Shown: positions 17,548 to 26,298, counted from the stretch's first letter. The stretch is 64,000 nucleotides of DNA from Streptomyces zhaozhouensis (GCF_900230195.1 NZ_OCNE01000007.1:1-64000); one strand, 5' to 3'. A program made the numbers and translations. The notes: generated from the sequence alone by a model not told the origin.

Positions 17548-18930
17548 TCAGGCGCGGGGGAGTGAGCGGCCGGCCCGCCAGGCGGCCAGCAGTTCGGGGT
17601 CGGGCCGGTCGAGGTCGTCGAGGGTGAGCAGCGTGCCCTCGGCGACGTCGCGGGCCAGGCGGCTGCCCGCCGCCAGGTAGAACGGCGCGGTATCCGCCGG
17701 CACCTCGTCGACGGCGTGGAGCACGGGGGCGACGCCGGTGACCTCGTGGTGGTGGCCGTGCAGGGTGAGCGTGGTGCCGGCGGGCAGGTCGGTGGCGGCG
17801 CGGCCGGCGAGCACCGCGTGCTGGCGGGGCGGGCGCGAGGAGACGCCGGCGCCTTCGCGCACCGCGCGGCGCAGCGTGGCGGGGGTCTCGACGCCCATCG
17901 CGTGGAACGGCAGGTAGAGGCAGCCGTAGCGGCCGTCGCGGCTGACCAGGTGGCCCTTGGCGCGCAGGGTCTCCCAGGTCTCGTCGTCGTGGGTGCGCAC
18001 GACGGCGAAGACGCCGCCGGCGAAGCTTGCCTCCTCCGGCAGGCGCAGGACGCTGAAGACGTCGAGCACGCCGTCGCGGTCCCGGACGCCGCCGTGCTCG
18101 CGGTGGGCGTAGACGTCGGCCAGCTCGGAGACCCGGGCGACCGGGTAGCGCAGGGCGGGGGTGTCGGCGGTGAAGCCGGTGGCGGAGGCGACCACCGCCA
18201 TCTCGCAGTGGTCGGCGGCGGCGGAGCGCTTGAGGCCGGCGACCGCCTCGGCACGGGCGGCGAGGGTGGCCGGCACGTCGTCGCCGAGCCGCAGCAGCGC
18301 GCCGAGCCCCGGCGCGGGGAGGGTGGTGCCGAGCTGGGTGACCGTGCCGGCCTCCGGGTCGTAGACGAGGTCGTACTCCCCGGACTTGCCGAGCGCCAGG
18401 ATCTCCAGGCCCAGCCCGGACAGCCGCTCGTACCAGAGGATCAGGTTGGCCGGCTGGTCGCCCTCGGCGGGGGTGTAGACCAGGCCGCGGTCGGCGGCGA
18501 GCGTGGCGAGGGCGACGCCGGCGACGGAGTCCACCTCCTTGCTGACCATGGCCACGTGGCGGCCGTCCAGCAGGGCCCGGCGGGCGGCGCGATGGCCGGC
18601 CGCGGGGCTTCCGGTGGCTTCGACCAGGATGTCGTAGTCGGCGCCGGCGAGCAGGTCGATCTCCCCGACCACCGCGATCCGCCCGGACCTGGTGATCTCG
18701 GCCACCTCCTCGGGGGTGCCGGCGGTCACCAGCTCGTCCGCGCCGTGGCCGAGGGAGCGCGCCAGCGCGTGCACGCCCTCGGTGTCCCGGTCGCACAGCA
18801 CGGTGGGGCGCACCCCGTCCGTGCGGCGGGTGGTGGCGAGCAGCGTGCGGGCGAAGCCGCCGCACGCGCCGGTGAGCGCGTAGCCGACCGTGCGGTCCTG
18901 CGACGCGGTGCCGGTGGGGGACGGGGTCAT
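17548..18930 (-). CDS. NAD(P)-binding oxidoreductase with SAF domain, acid-sugar pathway
   Basis: The protein has 460 residues. The ATG is chosen because GAAAGG lies 6 bases upstream; the longer ATG at 18969 lacks one. The N-terminal Rossmann half has ALTGACGGFARTLL, VGEIDLLAGADYDILVEATG and HVAMVSKEVD, as in homoserine-dehydrogenase-like enzymes. A SAF-like end follows (LPAGTTLTL and GTLLTLDDLD). Genes of this type are often mis-named as flagellar FlgA proteins because of the SAF domain. Placed with an OtnK-type kinase, an OtnC-type decarboxylase and GntP, it probably oxidises the sugar acid before phosphorylation, the step done by LtnD or DenD elsewhere. This role is inference from context. 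Confidence 0.75.
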   Translation of the reverse strand: MTPSPTGTASQDRTVGYALTGACGGFARTLLATTRRTDGVRPTVLCDRDTEGVHALARSLGHGADELVTAGTPEEVAEITRSGRIAVVGEIDLLAGADYDILVEATGSPAAGHRAARRALLDGRHVAMVSKEVDSVAGVALATLAADRGLVYTPAEGDQPANLILWYERLSGLGLEILALGKSGEYDLVYDPEAGTVTQLGTTLPAPGLGALLRLGDDVPATLAARAEAVAGLKRSAAADHCEMAVVASATGFTADTPALRYPVARVSELADVYAHREHGGVRDRDGVLDVFSVLRLPEEASFAGGVFAVVRTHDDETWETLRAKGHLVSRDGRYGCLYLPFHAMGVETPATLRRAVREGAGVSSRPPRQHAVLAGRAATDLPAGTTLTLHGHHHEVTGVAPVLHAVDEVPADTAPFYLAAGSRLARDVAEGTLLTLDDLDRPDPELLAAWRAGRSLPRA

Positions 18931-18983
18931 CGGGTGCCTTTCGACGAACTCGGCGGAGCGGGCCATCACGCTCTTGAAGCGGG

Positions 18984-19012
18984 AACGTAACTCTGATTAA
19001 CACCTGCGTCAA
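18984..19012 (-). promoter_or_regulatory. Sigma70-type promoter for the oxidoreductase-permease operon
   Basis: On the minus strand TTGACG (19012-19007) and TACGTT (18989-18984) are separated by 17 bases. The promoter reads toward the SAF-domain gene at 18930. It lies in an unusually AT-rich island (about 18980-19030) within the 233-base divergent region, which is the likely DeoR operator. Confidence 0.6.
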
Positions 19013-19163
19013 CTGTAGTAACATAAATTCACAGCCTGGTGGTTCCGGGGCGGCAAGCCGTCTCCCGGCGCCCACGAGGCGGCCGTGGGGCGGCGGCGAG
19101 CCGCACACGCCGCACGGCGCGAACGACGACCTGACACGACCACCACGAGGGAACGGGTGACGC

Positions 19164-20432
19164 ATGGCCACATGGGGCGGGATCGCCGACGACTTCACCG
19201 GCGCCACGGATCTGGCCGGCAACTGGGTCGCCCGCGGACTGCGCACCGTGGTGACGCTCGGCGTCCCCGACGCGGCCGACCGGGCGCGCCTGGCCGAGGC
19301 CGACGCCGTGGTGGTGGCCCTCAAGTCGCGCACCGCGCCGGTCGAGGAGGCCGTCCGGGACTCGCTGGCCGCGCTTGAGGCGCTGCGCGCCCTCGGGTGC
19401 GTCCGCTTCTACCAAAAGTACTGCTCCACCTTCGACTCCACGCCGGCCGGCAACATCGGGCCCGTCGCCGACGCGCTGCTCGCGGCGTTGGACACCGGCC
19501 TGGCCGTCGTCGTGCCGTCGTTCCCCGCCACCGGGCGCTCCGTCTACCGGGGGCACCTCTTCGTCGGCGACCGGCTGCTCTCCGACAGCTCGATGCGCCA
19601 CCACCCGCTCACGCCGATGACCAGCTCCGACGTCCCCGGGCTGCTGCGCCCGCAGACGGCGCACCGGGTCGCCTCGGTGCCGCTGCCCGTGGTGCGGGCG
19701 GGGGCGCCGGCGCTCCGCGCCGAGCTCGACCGCCTGCGCCGGCCGGGCGCCCGGGTGCTGGCCGTGGTCGACGCCGTCGAGGAGGACGACCTCGCGGTGA
19801 TCGCCCGCGCCACCGCCGACCACCCGCTGGTCACCGGGGGCTCGGGGCTGGCGCTGGGCCTGCCCGCGGACGGCGCCCCCGCGCACGCCGCGATGCCGGT
19901 CGAGGACGGCCACCCGCTGATCCTGGCCGGCAGCGCGTCGACGGCGACCCAGGGCCAGATCGCCCACGCCCGCCGCGCCGGCGTGCCCGCCCGCAAGCTG
20001 GACCTCGACGCCCTGCGCGCCGACCCGGAAGGCGCCGTCGACGCGCTGGTCGCCGAGGTCACCGCCCACTGGGCCGACGCCCCGCGCGCCCCGTTCCTGA
20101 TCCACGCCGTGGAGAACCGCGACGACATCCGCCGGGACGACCCCGCCGACGGTCCGCCCGCCGGCGAACTGGTCGAACGGGCGCTGGCCGACTGCGCCCG
20201 CCGGCTGGCCGCCGCCGGCGCCCGCCGGCTGATCGTGGCCGGCGGCGAGACCTCGGGCAGCGTGGTGCGCGCCCTTGGCATCCGCCGCCTGGAGCTCGGC
20301 CCGTCGCTCGGCCCCGGCGTCAGCTGGGCCCACGGCGTCGCCGGCGACGGACGCGCCTACAACCTCGCCCTGAAGTCGGGCAACTTCGGCGCCCCCGAGA
20401 TCTTCACCGACGGCTGGCACGCCCTTGCCTGA
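19164..20432 (+). CDS. otnK: Four-carbon acid sugar kinase (3-oxo-tetronate kinase type, DUF1537)
   Basis: The protein has 422 residues and matches the DUF1537 family end to end. It has ADDFTGATD at the N-terminus, QKYCSTFDSTPAGNIGPV, SVYRGHLFV and MRHHPLTPMTSSDV in the substrate domain, and GGETSGSVVRALGI in the C-terminal ATP domain. The family phosphorylates 3-oxo-tetronates at O4. The product is decarboxylated by the class II aldolase encoded next, giving a triose phosphate. The ATG follows AGGGAACGGGTG. The usual third partner OtnI (isomerase) is not found here. Whether the substrate is a threonate or an erythronate derivative cannot be told. Confidence 0.92.
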   Translation: MATWGGIADDFTGATDLAGNWVARGLRTVVTLGVPDAADRARLAEADAVVVALKSRTAPVEEAVRDSLAALEALRALGCVRFYQKYCSTFDSTPAGNIGPVADALLAALDTGLAVVVPSFPATGRSVYRGHLFVGDRLLSDSSMRHHPLTPMTSSDVPGLLRPQTAHRVASVPLPVVRAGAPALRAELDRLRRPGARVLAVVDAVEEDDLAVIARATADHPLVTGGSGLALGLPADGAPAHAAMPVEDGHPLILAGSASTATQGQIAHARRAGVPARKLDLDALRADPEGAVDALVAEVTAHWADAPRAPFLIHAVENRDDIRRDDPADGPPAGELVERALADCARRLAAAGARRLIVAGGETSGSVVRALGIRRLELGPSLGPGVSWAHGVAGDGRAYNLALKSGNFGAPEIFTDGWHALA

Positions 20433-20475
20433 GGTGCCCGCCCCCTTCCACCGCCCCCACCGAGGAGTCCGAACC

Positions 20476-21150
20476 ATGACCGACCCGCGCACCGACCTCG
20501 TGACCGCGGGCCGCAGGCTCACCGAGGCCGGCCTGAGCCCGGGGTCCTCGGGCAACCTCAGCGTGCGGATCGGCGACCGCGTGTACATCACGCCCACCGG
20601 CGCCGCGCTGGACGCCCTGGACGCCGGGGAGCTGGCCGTCCTGGACGCCGGCGCGGCCCCCACCACCCCGGTGGCGCGGGCCCACCGGGCGGGGCCGCCG
20701 CCGTCCAAGGAGTTCCCGCTGCACCTGGCGCTCTACCAACGCGATCCCGAGGTGACCGCCGTCGTCCACCTGCACAGCGCGCACGCCGCCGCCCGCTCCT
20801 GCCAGCCCGCCTGGTCCCAGCGGAGCGCGGTGCCGCCGCTCACGCCGTACTTCGTGATGCGGGTCGGCCAGACCCCGCTGATCCCCTACGCGCCCCCGGG
20901 CGACGCCGACCAGGCGCGCGGCCTGGCCGACCTCGACTTCCCCTTCCGGGCCGCGCTCCTGCAGAACCACGGCCCGGTCACCTCGGGCCGCGACATGGCG
21001 GCGGCGGTGGCGGCCGCGGTGGAACTGGAGGAGACCAGCCGCCTGCTGCTGCTTCTCGGCCAGCATCCGCACCGCGTCCTCACCCCGGCGGAGGCCACCG
21101 CGCTCGCCGCCCGCTACGGCAGCCACTGGACCCCGGCGCCGCGCGCCTGA
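20476..21150 (+). CDS. otnC: Class II aldolase family decarboxylase (3-oxo-tetronate 4-phosphate decarboxylase type)
   Basis: The protein has 224 residues. SPGSSGNLSVR binds the phosphate, SKEFPLH supplies the acidic residue, VVHLHSAHA gives two metal-binding His residues and LLQNHGP the third. The start at 20476 has GAGGAG 8 bases upstream; an in-frame ATG overlapping the kinase gene lacks a site. OtnC enzymes decarboxylate 3-oxo-tetronate 4-phosphate to dihydroxyacetone phosphate. The gene follows the kinase by 43 bases and is followed by a strong hairpin, so the two form an operon. Confidence 0.9.
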   Translation: MTDPRTDLVTAGRRLTEAGLSPGSSGNLSVRIGDRVYITPTGAALDALDAGELAVLDAGAAPTTPVARAHRAGPPPSKEFPLHLALYQRDPEVTAVVHLHSAHAAARSCQPAWSQRSAVPPLTPYFVMRVGQTPLIPYAPPGDADQARGLADLDFPFRAALLQNHGPVTSGRDMAAAVAAAVELEETSRLLLLLGQHPHRVLTPAEATALAARYGSHWTPAPRA

Positions 21151-21161
21151 ACGCCCCCCTC

Positions 21162-21203
21162 GCCGGCCGCCCCCGGCCGGGCGCGCGCTCGGGGGCGGCC
21201 GGC
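21162..21203 (+). terminator. Terminator after the acid-sugar kinase-decarboxylase operon
   Basis: Fourteen bases at 21162-21175 pair perfectly with 21190-21203 around a 14-base loop, 12 bases after the decarboxylase stop codon. Confidence 0.7.
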
Positions 21204-21327
21204 GGTCCGCCCGACTCGGCGCCCCCGCCCGCCCGTTGCGCCCGACCGGCGCCCCTCGTCACCCCGGTGGCTGGCAGGATGAGGGGCGCGGGGAGACGGT
21301 GCACACGACAGCTGAGCGTAGGTCGAC

Positions 21328-22875
21328 ATGAGTGGTCAGGCAGCGGAAACGGCGGGCCGCGCGCCCGCGACGGGCGACGGCGGGGAGAGGCCGGGCGCGG
21401 GGATCGGGGCGCGCACGGGGGCCGTTCTGGTCTTCGGGTCCTCGGCGGCGGTGCTGGTGGTCGAGTTGGTCGCGCTGCGGCTGCTGGCGCCGTACGTCGG
21501 GCTGACGATGGAGATGAACACCACGGTGATCGGCATCGCCCTCACCGCCATCGCGCTCGGCGCGTGGGCCGGCGGACGGGCGGCGGACGTCGTGGCGCCG
21601 CGCCGGGCGCTGGGCCCCCTGCTGGCGCTCTCGGGCGTCGTCGTGGGGCTGACCCCGAGCCTGGTGCGGCTGGCGGGCCTGTCCGAGGGCGCGCTGGCGC
21701 TGCTCGTCGGCGGCCTGTGCCTGTTCCTGCCGGCCGCGTTGCTGACGGCGGTCACCCCGATGGTCACCAAGCTGTTGCTGGTCGACCTGGAGGTCACCGG
21801 CACCGTGGTCGGCCGGCTCTCCGGCATCGGCACCGCCGGGGGCATCGCCGGCACCGTGCTGACCGGTTTCGTGCTGGTCTCGGTCGTGCCCGTCAGCGTC
21901 ATCCTGATCGCCCTCGGCGTGCTGCTGCTGCTGGCCGGCGTCCTCGTCGACGCCTCGATGCGGGAACGGCGGCGGCGCGGGCAGCGCGTCCTGCTGGCGG
22001 GCGTCGCGGTCGGCGGCAGCGTCGCCGCCGGCGTGGCGGTGCCCGACGGCTGTGACGTGGAGACCCGCTACCACTGCGCCGTGGTCGAGGAGGACCCGGA
22101 CCGGGAGGGCGGCCGCACCCTCGTCCTCGACGGGCTGCGGCACTCCTACGTCGACGTCGACGACCCGGAACACCTGGAGTTCGCCTACGTCAAGGCCATC
22201 GCCTCCCTCGTCGACACCGCGTACCCCGCCGGGGAACCGCTGGACACCTACCACCTGGGGGCCGGTGGGCTGTCCGTGCCGACCTATCTGGAGGCGGTGC
22301 GTCCCGGCTCCACCAGCGTGGTCTCCGAGATCGACCCCGGAGTCGTCGAGGTCGACCGCGAGCTGCTCGGCGTGGAGACCGGCGAGCACCTCCAGGTGCG
22401 GGTGGAGGACGCGCGGCTGGGTCTGCGCGCGCTCGACGACGACTCCCGCGACCTCGTCGTCGGCGACGCCTTCGGCGGCGTCAGCGTGCCGTGGCACCTC
22501 ACCACCCGGGAGGCGGTCGCCGACATCGGCCGGGTGCTGCGCGCGGACGGCCTCTACACCGTGAACATGGTCGACCACGGCGAACTCGCCTTCGTCCGCG
22601 CGGCCGTGGCCACACTGCGGGAGGAGTTCGCGCATGTCGCGGTGGCGGCGGAGCCCGGCGCCTTCGAGGGCCGGGGCGGCGGGAACTTCGTGGCGACCGC
22701 CTCCGAGGCGCCCTTCGACACCCGGGCGTGGGGCGAGCGGGTCGCCGCGCGCGGCGGCGACTGGCGGGTCGTGGACGGCGCCGAGCTGACCGGGTGGATC
22801 GGCGAGGCGACGGTGCTGACCGACGACTTCGCGCCGGTCGACCAACTGCTCACGCCGTACCCGCAGCGCCGCTGA
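21328..22875 (+). CDS. Fused MFS-like membrane protein/spermidine synthase-like protein
   Basis: The protein has 515 residues. The N-terminal half (about 30-235) has six to seven hydrophobic helices starting VLVFGSSAAVLVVELVALRL. The C-terminal half has a class I methyltransferase fold of the spermidine-synthase type, with YHLGAGGLSVPTYL, VVSEIDPGVVEVDREL and LVVGDAFGG. Proteins of this layout are widespread in actinomycetes, and polyamine synthase activity is not proven for them. The gene stands alone between two hairpins and is convergent with the amidase gene. Confidence 0.85.
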   Translation: MSGQAAETAGRAPATGDGGERPGAGIGARTGAVLVFGSSAAVLVVELVALRLLAPYVGLTMEMNTTVIGIALTAIALGAWAGGRAADVVAPRRALGPLLALSGVVVGLTPSLVRLAGLSEGALALLVGGLCLFLPAALLTAVTPMVTKLLLVDLEVTGTVVGRLSGIGTAGGIAGTVLTGFVLVSVVPVSVILIALGVLLLLAGVLVDASMRERRRRGQRVLLAGVAVGGSVAAGVAVPDGCDVETRYHCAVVEEDPDREGGRTLVLDGLRHSYVDVDDPEHLEFAYVKAIASLVDTAYPAGEPLDTYHLGAGGLSVPTYLEAVRPGSTSVVSEIDPGVVEVDRELLGVETGEHLQVRVEDARLGLRALDDDSRDLVVGDAFGGVSVPWHLTTREAVADIGRVLRADGLYTVNMVDHGELAFVRAAVATLREEFAHVAVAAEPGAFEGRGGGNFVATASEAPFDTRAWGERVAARGGDWRVVDGAELTGWIGEATVLTDDFAPVDQLLTPYPQRR

Positions 22876-22891
22876 GCCGCACTCCGACGCG

Positions 22892-22928
22892 GGCCCCTCC
22901 CGGTGGAGCCGAGGCGCCGGGAGGGGCC
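22892..22928. terminator. Hairpin between convergent genes
   Basis: Bases 22892-22903 pair perfectly with 22917-22928 (12 bp, 13-base loop), between the stops of the fused membrane protein and the amidase. It probably works in both directions. Confidence 0.7.
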
Positions 22929-22944
22929 GAGCCGCTACCGGAGG

Positions 22945-24027
22945 TCAGACGGGCCAGGCCAGCAGGCTGGCGGTCAGCTCGTCGATCGGGACGGGGGAGT
23001 CCCCGTTGACCAGCACCTCCGCGACCAACCTGTTGTCGTCGGAGCCGGGCAGGTGGCCCTGCCAGTGGTGCGCCGCGTGGAGCCGGCCGCCGTCGTGCAC
23101 CGGCGAGGAGATCGGCCACGACTTGGCGCGCGCCCACTCCTGACCGGGCTTCCTGTGGTTGCGCGCGACGCGGAGCTGGATCTCCTGGCCGCGCTTCAAC
23201 CCCTCGGCGCGCACCGCGAAGTCGAGGCTGAACAGGTGCTCGCCCTTCAGCAGGGTCTGCGCCAGGTCGCGGTCGGACCAGCCCTTCCCCGGCGCCCACA
23301 CGCGGTCCCAGGTGATCGTGTACCACTCGCCCGGTGTCAGCGTGACGCCGGACTTCCGTTCGAAGTAGGTGTGCACTGGGGTCTCCTCTGGGGTCGAGCC
23401 TCCCGGGCTCCAGTCGGCCGGATGCCTCAGTCGTTCGGCGACCCGCGAGCGGATGTCGCCGATGGAGACTCCGGGGCCGCGCGGGTCGATCTTCCCCGGC
23501 TGCCACTCCAGGTGGCCGATGACCGAGGTGGGGCCCTTCTTGCCCCAGCCGTGGGCGCGGCAGATCGCCGCCGAGGCGCGGACGATCGCCTCCACCTGGG
23601 CGGCCGGCCATGGGTCCTTGTTGTCGCCGAGGTTGACGCACTCGAAGCCGTAGAAGCGGGCGTTGCCGTCGGTGTTGGCCTGGTTGTCCGGCGGCAGCGC
23701 GCGCTCCTCGATGACCGCCTGAAGCACGTCGCCGTCGCCGGAACCGGCGTGGTTGGCCCGGCCGTGCCCCACGAGGTGCACGGTGCCGTCCTTGGCGATG
23801 ACGCCGTGGCACAGCGGTCCCGGCAGCGTCGAGTGCCCGTCGTAGCAGAGGCGGACGGAGGCGTCGGTGCCGGTGGTCACGGTGTGATGCACCATCACCC
23901 CGTGGACCGGGCCCCAGGCCCCGACGTGGTTGCGGTTGTGGGTGCGCCAGCTGCGGTACTCCACCACGCGGACACCCTCGGCCTTCAGCGCGGCGACCAG
24001 ACGGTCAGCGGACAGCGGGGTCGCCAC
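22945..24027 (-). CDS. N-acetylmuramoyl-L-alanine amidase, peptidoglycan-recognition (amidase_2) type
   Basis: The protein has 360 residues from a GTG preceded by GAGGGGG. Residues about 5-195 form the T7-lysozyme/PGRP fold, with VMVHHTVTT (zinc His at 47-48), CHGVIAKDG, FYGFECVNLGDN and VIGHLEWQPGKIDPRG. The second half (about 210-355) is a beta-rich domain of unknown type (HTYFERKSGVTLTPGEWYTI). No signal peptide is visible at this or earlier starts, so it resembles a phage endolysin or an intracellular amidase more than a secreted cell-wall enzyme. No other phage genes are nearby. Confidence 0.85.
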   Translation of the reverse strand: MATPLSADRLVAALKAEGVRVVEYRSWRTHNRNHVGAWGPVHGVMVHHTVTTGTDASVRLCYDGHSTLPGPLCHGVIAKDGTVHLVGHGRANHAGSGDGDVLQAVIEERALPPDNQANTDGNARFYGFECVNLGDNKDPWPAAQVEAIVRASAAICRAHGWGKKGPTSVIGHLEWQPGKIDPRGPGVSIGDIRSRVAERLRHPADWSPGGSTPEETPVHTYFERKSGVTLTPGEWYTITWDRVWAPGKGWSDRDLAQTLLKGEHLFSLDFAVRAEGLKRGQEIQLRVARNHRKPGQEWARAKSWPISSPVHDGGRLHAAHHWQGHLPGSDDNRLVAEVLVNGDSPVPIDELTASLLAWPV

Positions 24028-24067
24028 GGGACACCCCCTCGGTCGGGGTGGGCGGATGCGTGCACAC
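24005..24067 (-). CDS. Possible 20-residue leader peptide before the amidase
   Basis: A GTG at 24067 has the best Shine-Dalgarno of the region, GGAGGAGG, 5 bases upstream. It opens a 20-codon frame rich in Pro, Thr and Gly that ends inside the amidase gene in another frame. The amidase start at 24027 lies within it, so translation could be coupled. It may be fortuitous. Confidence 0.3.
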   Translation of the reverse strand: MCTHPPTPTEGVSRGDPAVR

Positions 24068-24441
24068 GGGTACCTCCTCCGGACGGGGCCGATGTGAGCG
24101 AGGGCGGTGCGGGGCGCGCGCCGACGATCGGCGCGCACCGGTGAACGGGACCACGGGGAGCGGCCTGAGCGCGTCCCCCGCCGGCGCGGGACGGGTGCCG
24201 GCGGCGCGCGCGCTCGCCGTGCGGGTGCCCCGCGCGGCCTCCGGGCGCCACCACCGGGTCACTGCTGCGGACGGAGGACCGGGCACCGCCGGCGCCGGTG
24301 ATCTGATACCGCCCCATACCGCCCCCGCGAGTGTCGGACGGATACCTGCCCGCACCGGAACCGGGCCAACCCTCGGGCGCGCGGGCCGCGGGGAAGGGGA
24401 GCGGGCGTTCCGCCCCGGCACGCACGCGGCAGACTGACGGC
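24068..24441. other. Divergent intergenic region with a 10-bp tandem repeat
   Basis: This region of about 374 bases lies between the amidase leader and the GNAT gene. It contains the tandem repeat ATACCGCCCC at 24306-24315 and 24316-24325, which could be an operator. Apart from that only GC-rich sequence without a credible gene is seen. Confidence 0.35.
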
Positions 24442-24933
24442 ATGGGAGACAGGGTGAGTCTGCGCGTCGTCACCTCCGACGACTGGCCGCTGTGGCGGGA
24501 TCTCCGCGTCGCCGCGCTGACGGACGCGCCGCACGCGTTCCGGGCCCGGCTCGCCGACTGGGAGAGCGGCGGCCGGGAGCAGTGGCGCGCCCGGCTGGCC
24601 ACGCCCGGCGCCCACCACGTCGTCGCGGTGCGCGACGGCCGGCCCGTCGGCATGGTCAGGGGCGTCCCAGGCGACGGGCCGAGGAGCGAACTCAGGTCGC
24701 TGTGGGTCGACTCCGAGGCACGGGGCGCGGGGGTGGGGGACCGGCTGGTCGCCTCCGTGACGGCCTGGGCCCTGCGGTCGGGCGCCAGGACGCTGAGGCT
24801 CGCCGTGGTCCCGGGCAACGAGGCCGCGCTCGCCCTCTACCTGCGCCACGGCTTCGTCGCCGTCGGGGCGCCGGGGGAGCCGCTGGCCGACGGGGTGACC
24901 AGGGAACGCGTGCTGGACAAGGCGCTGCGCTGA
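24442..24933 (+). CDS. GNAT-family N-acetyltransferase
   Basis: The protein has 163 residues with the GNAT core SLWVDSEARGAGVGDRLVAS (acetyl-CoA pyrophosphate loop AxGxG-like) and LAVVPGNEAALALYLRHGF. The start is ATG 24442; GTG 12 bases later is also possible. It is of the RimI-like single-domain type, with an unknown acceptor. It is convergent with the DUF5997 gene across a hairpin. Confidence 0.82.
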   Translation: MGDRVSLRVVTSDDWPLWRDLRVAALTDAPHAFRARLADWESGGREQWRARLATPGAHHVVAVRDGRPVGMVRGVPGDGPRSELRSLWVDSEARGAGVGDRLVASVTAWALRSGARTLRLAVVPGNEAALALYLRHGFVAVGAPGEPLADGVTRERVLDKALR

Positions 24934-24947
24934 GCCGCGCCGGGGCG

Positions 24948-24975
24948 CCCGCCCCCGACCGGTGCCGGGGGCGGG
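24948..24975. terminator. Hairpin between convergent genes
   Basis: CCCGCCCCCG (24948-24957) pairs with CGGGGGCGGG (24966-24975) around an 8-base loop, between the stops of the GNAT and DUF5997 genes. Confidence 0.65.
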
Positions 24976-24984
24976 GGAGAGCGG

Positions 24985-25377
24985 TCAGCGCCGCGGCTCG
25001 GCGCGGGCCGCCTGCCGCTCCTTGACGCGCGCGGCCTCCTTGCGGACGTCGGCCTGGGTGGCGCGCTCCCGGACCAGCCACTCCGGCTCTTCCCGCTTCA
25101 GCGCGTCGATCTGCTCCGTGGTGAGGGGCTCGGTGACACCGCCGCGCGCGAGGCCCGCGATGGAGACCCCCAGCTTCGAGGCGACCACCGGCCTGGGGTG
25201 CGGCCCGTCACGGCGCAGCTCCCTGAGCCACTCGGGCGGGTCGGTCCGCAGGGTCCGCAACGTGTCGCGCGAGACCACGCCCTCCTGGAACTCGACGGGC
25301 GTGGCCGGAAGGTACACACCCAACTTCTTCGCCGCGGTCGCGGGCTTCATGGTCTGGGTGTTGTGTTGCGACGTCAT
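24985..25377 (-). CDS. DUF5997 family protein
   Basis: The protein has 130 residues and the family pattern KPATAAKKLGVYLPATPVEF, SRDTLRTLRTDPPEWL and SIAGLARGGVTEPLTTEQID. The C-terminal third is charged and helical. Function is unknown. The family is common in actinomycetes and sits, as here, head-to-head with a stand-alone LysR substrate-binding-domain protein, which suggests a joint role. The ATG at 25377 has TACCCT 7 bases upstream, so the message is probably leaderless. Confidence 0.85.
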   Translation of the reverse strand: MTSQHNTQTMKPATAAKKLGVYLPATPVEFQEGVVSRDTLRTLRTDPPEWLRELRRDGPHPRPVVASKLGVSIAGLARGGVTEPLTTEQIDALKREEPEWLVRERATQADVRKEAARVKERQAARAEPRR

Positions 25378-25384
25378 GCCGACC

Positions 25385-25430
25385 AGGGTAACGAGCGGGT
25401 GCGACACCTCCGCACGCCACCGGATAGCCT
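25385..25430. promoter_or_regulatory. Back-to-back leaderless promoters
   Basis: The minus-strand -10 TACCCT (25390-25385) ends 7 bases before the DUF5997 ATG. The plus-strand -10 TAGCCT (25425-25430) ends 6 bases before the GTG of the LysR-like gene. Both distances place transcription start at or next to the start codon. Confidence 0.5.
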
Positions 25431-25436
25431 TGCCAG

Positions 25437-26261
25437 GTGACAGGCGCCGAGGAGTCCCCTTCGTTCCGGCTCGCCTACGTTCCGGGCGTGACGCCGACCA
25501 AGTGGGTGCGGATCTGGAACGAGCGGATGCCGGACGTTCCGCTGGTCCTCACGGGCGTGCCCGACGCCGAGGCGTCCGACCTGCTGCGGGAGGGCCGCTT
25601 CGACGCCGCCCTCGCCCGTTCGCCTTTGGACCGCACGGGCCTGAGCGTGATCCCGCTCTACACCGAGACGACGGTGGTGGTGGTCCCCAAGGACCACGTG
25701 GTGACGGCGGTCGACGAGGTGGCGGTCGAGGATCTCGCCGAGGAGGTCGTCCTCCACCCCCTCGACGACACCCTCGCCTGGGAGCGGCCGCCGGGCCGCC
25801 CGGCGGTCGAGCGGCCCGCCACGACGGCCGACGCGATCGAGCTGGTGGCGGCCGGGGTGGGGCTGCTCGTCGTTCCCCAGTCGCTCGCCCGCCTGTACCA
25901 CCGCAGGGATCTCACCTACCGCCCGCTCTCCGAGGTGCCCGTGTCGGGCGTCGGGCTGTGCTGGCGGGAGGACAGGACGACCGAGCTGATGGAGCAGTTC
26001 ATCGGCATCGTCCGGGGGCGGACGGTCAACAGCTCCCGCGGTCGGCCCACCCCGCCCCAGCCGAAGGCGAAGGCCGGGGGGAAGGGGAAGCCCAAGGGCG
26101 CAGCCGGCGGTGACGCGCGGCGGACCCGGGCCGGCGGGTCCAAGGCCGGCGGCTCCAAGACCGGCGGGTCCAGGGCCGGTTCGTCCGGCGGGACGGGCGG
26201 CCGGGGCCGGCCCCGGCGCGGCTCGGCCGCCGGCAAGCGCCGCGGGCCCCGGCGCGGCTGA
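25437..26261 (+). CDS. Stand-alone LysR substrate-binding-domain protein
   Basis: The protein has 274 residues. Residues about 8-190 match the LysR effector-binding fold (FRLAYVPGVTPTKWVRIW, VELVAAGVGLLVVPQSLARL), but there is no winged-helix DNA-binding domain in front. The last 75 residues are a low-complexity Lys/Gly/Arg/Ser tail with KAGGSKTGGSRAGSS repeats that could bind nucleic acid. It starts at a GTG 6 bases after a -10 element. Its divergent partner is DUF5997. The ligand is unknown. Confidence 0.82.
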   Translation: MTGAEESPSFRLAYVPGVTPTKWVRIWNERMPDVPLVLTGVPDAEASDLLREGRFDAALARSPLDRTGLSVIPLYTETTVVVVPKDHVVTAVDEVAVEDLAEEVVLHPLDDTLAWERPPGRPAVERPATTADAIELVAAGVGLLVVPQSLARLYHRRDLTYRPLSEVPVSGVGLCWREDRTTELMEQFIGIVRGRTVNSSRGRPTPPQPKAKAGGKGKPKGAAGGDARRTRAGGSKAGGSKTGGSRAGSSGGTGGRGRPRRGSAAGKRRGPRRG

Positions 26262-26298
26262 ACGCGGCGGAACGCGGCCGTGCGTCGGCCGTCAGGCC

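Noticed and set aside
22945..24027. Amidase gene as part of a prophage
   Set aside because: No holin, tail, capsid, integrase or attachment repeat is visible nearby; the neighbours are ordinary chromosomal genes.
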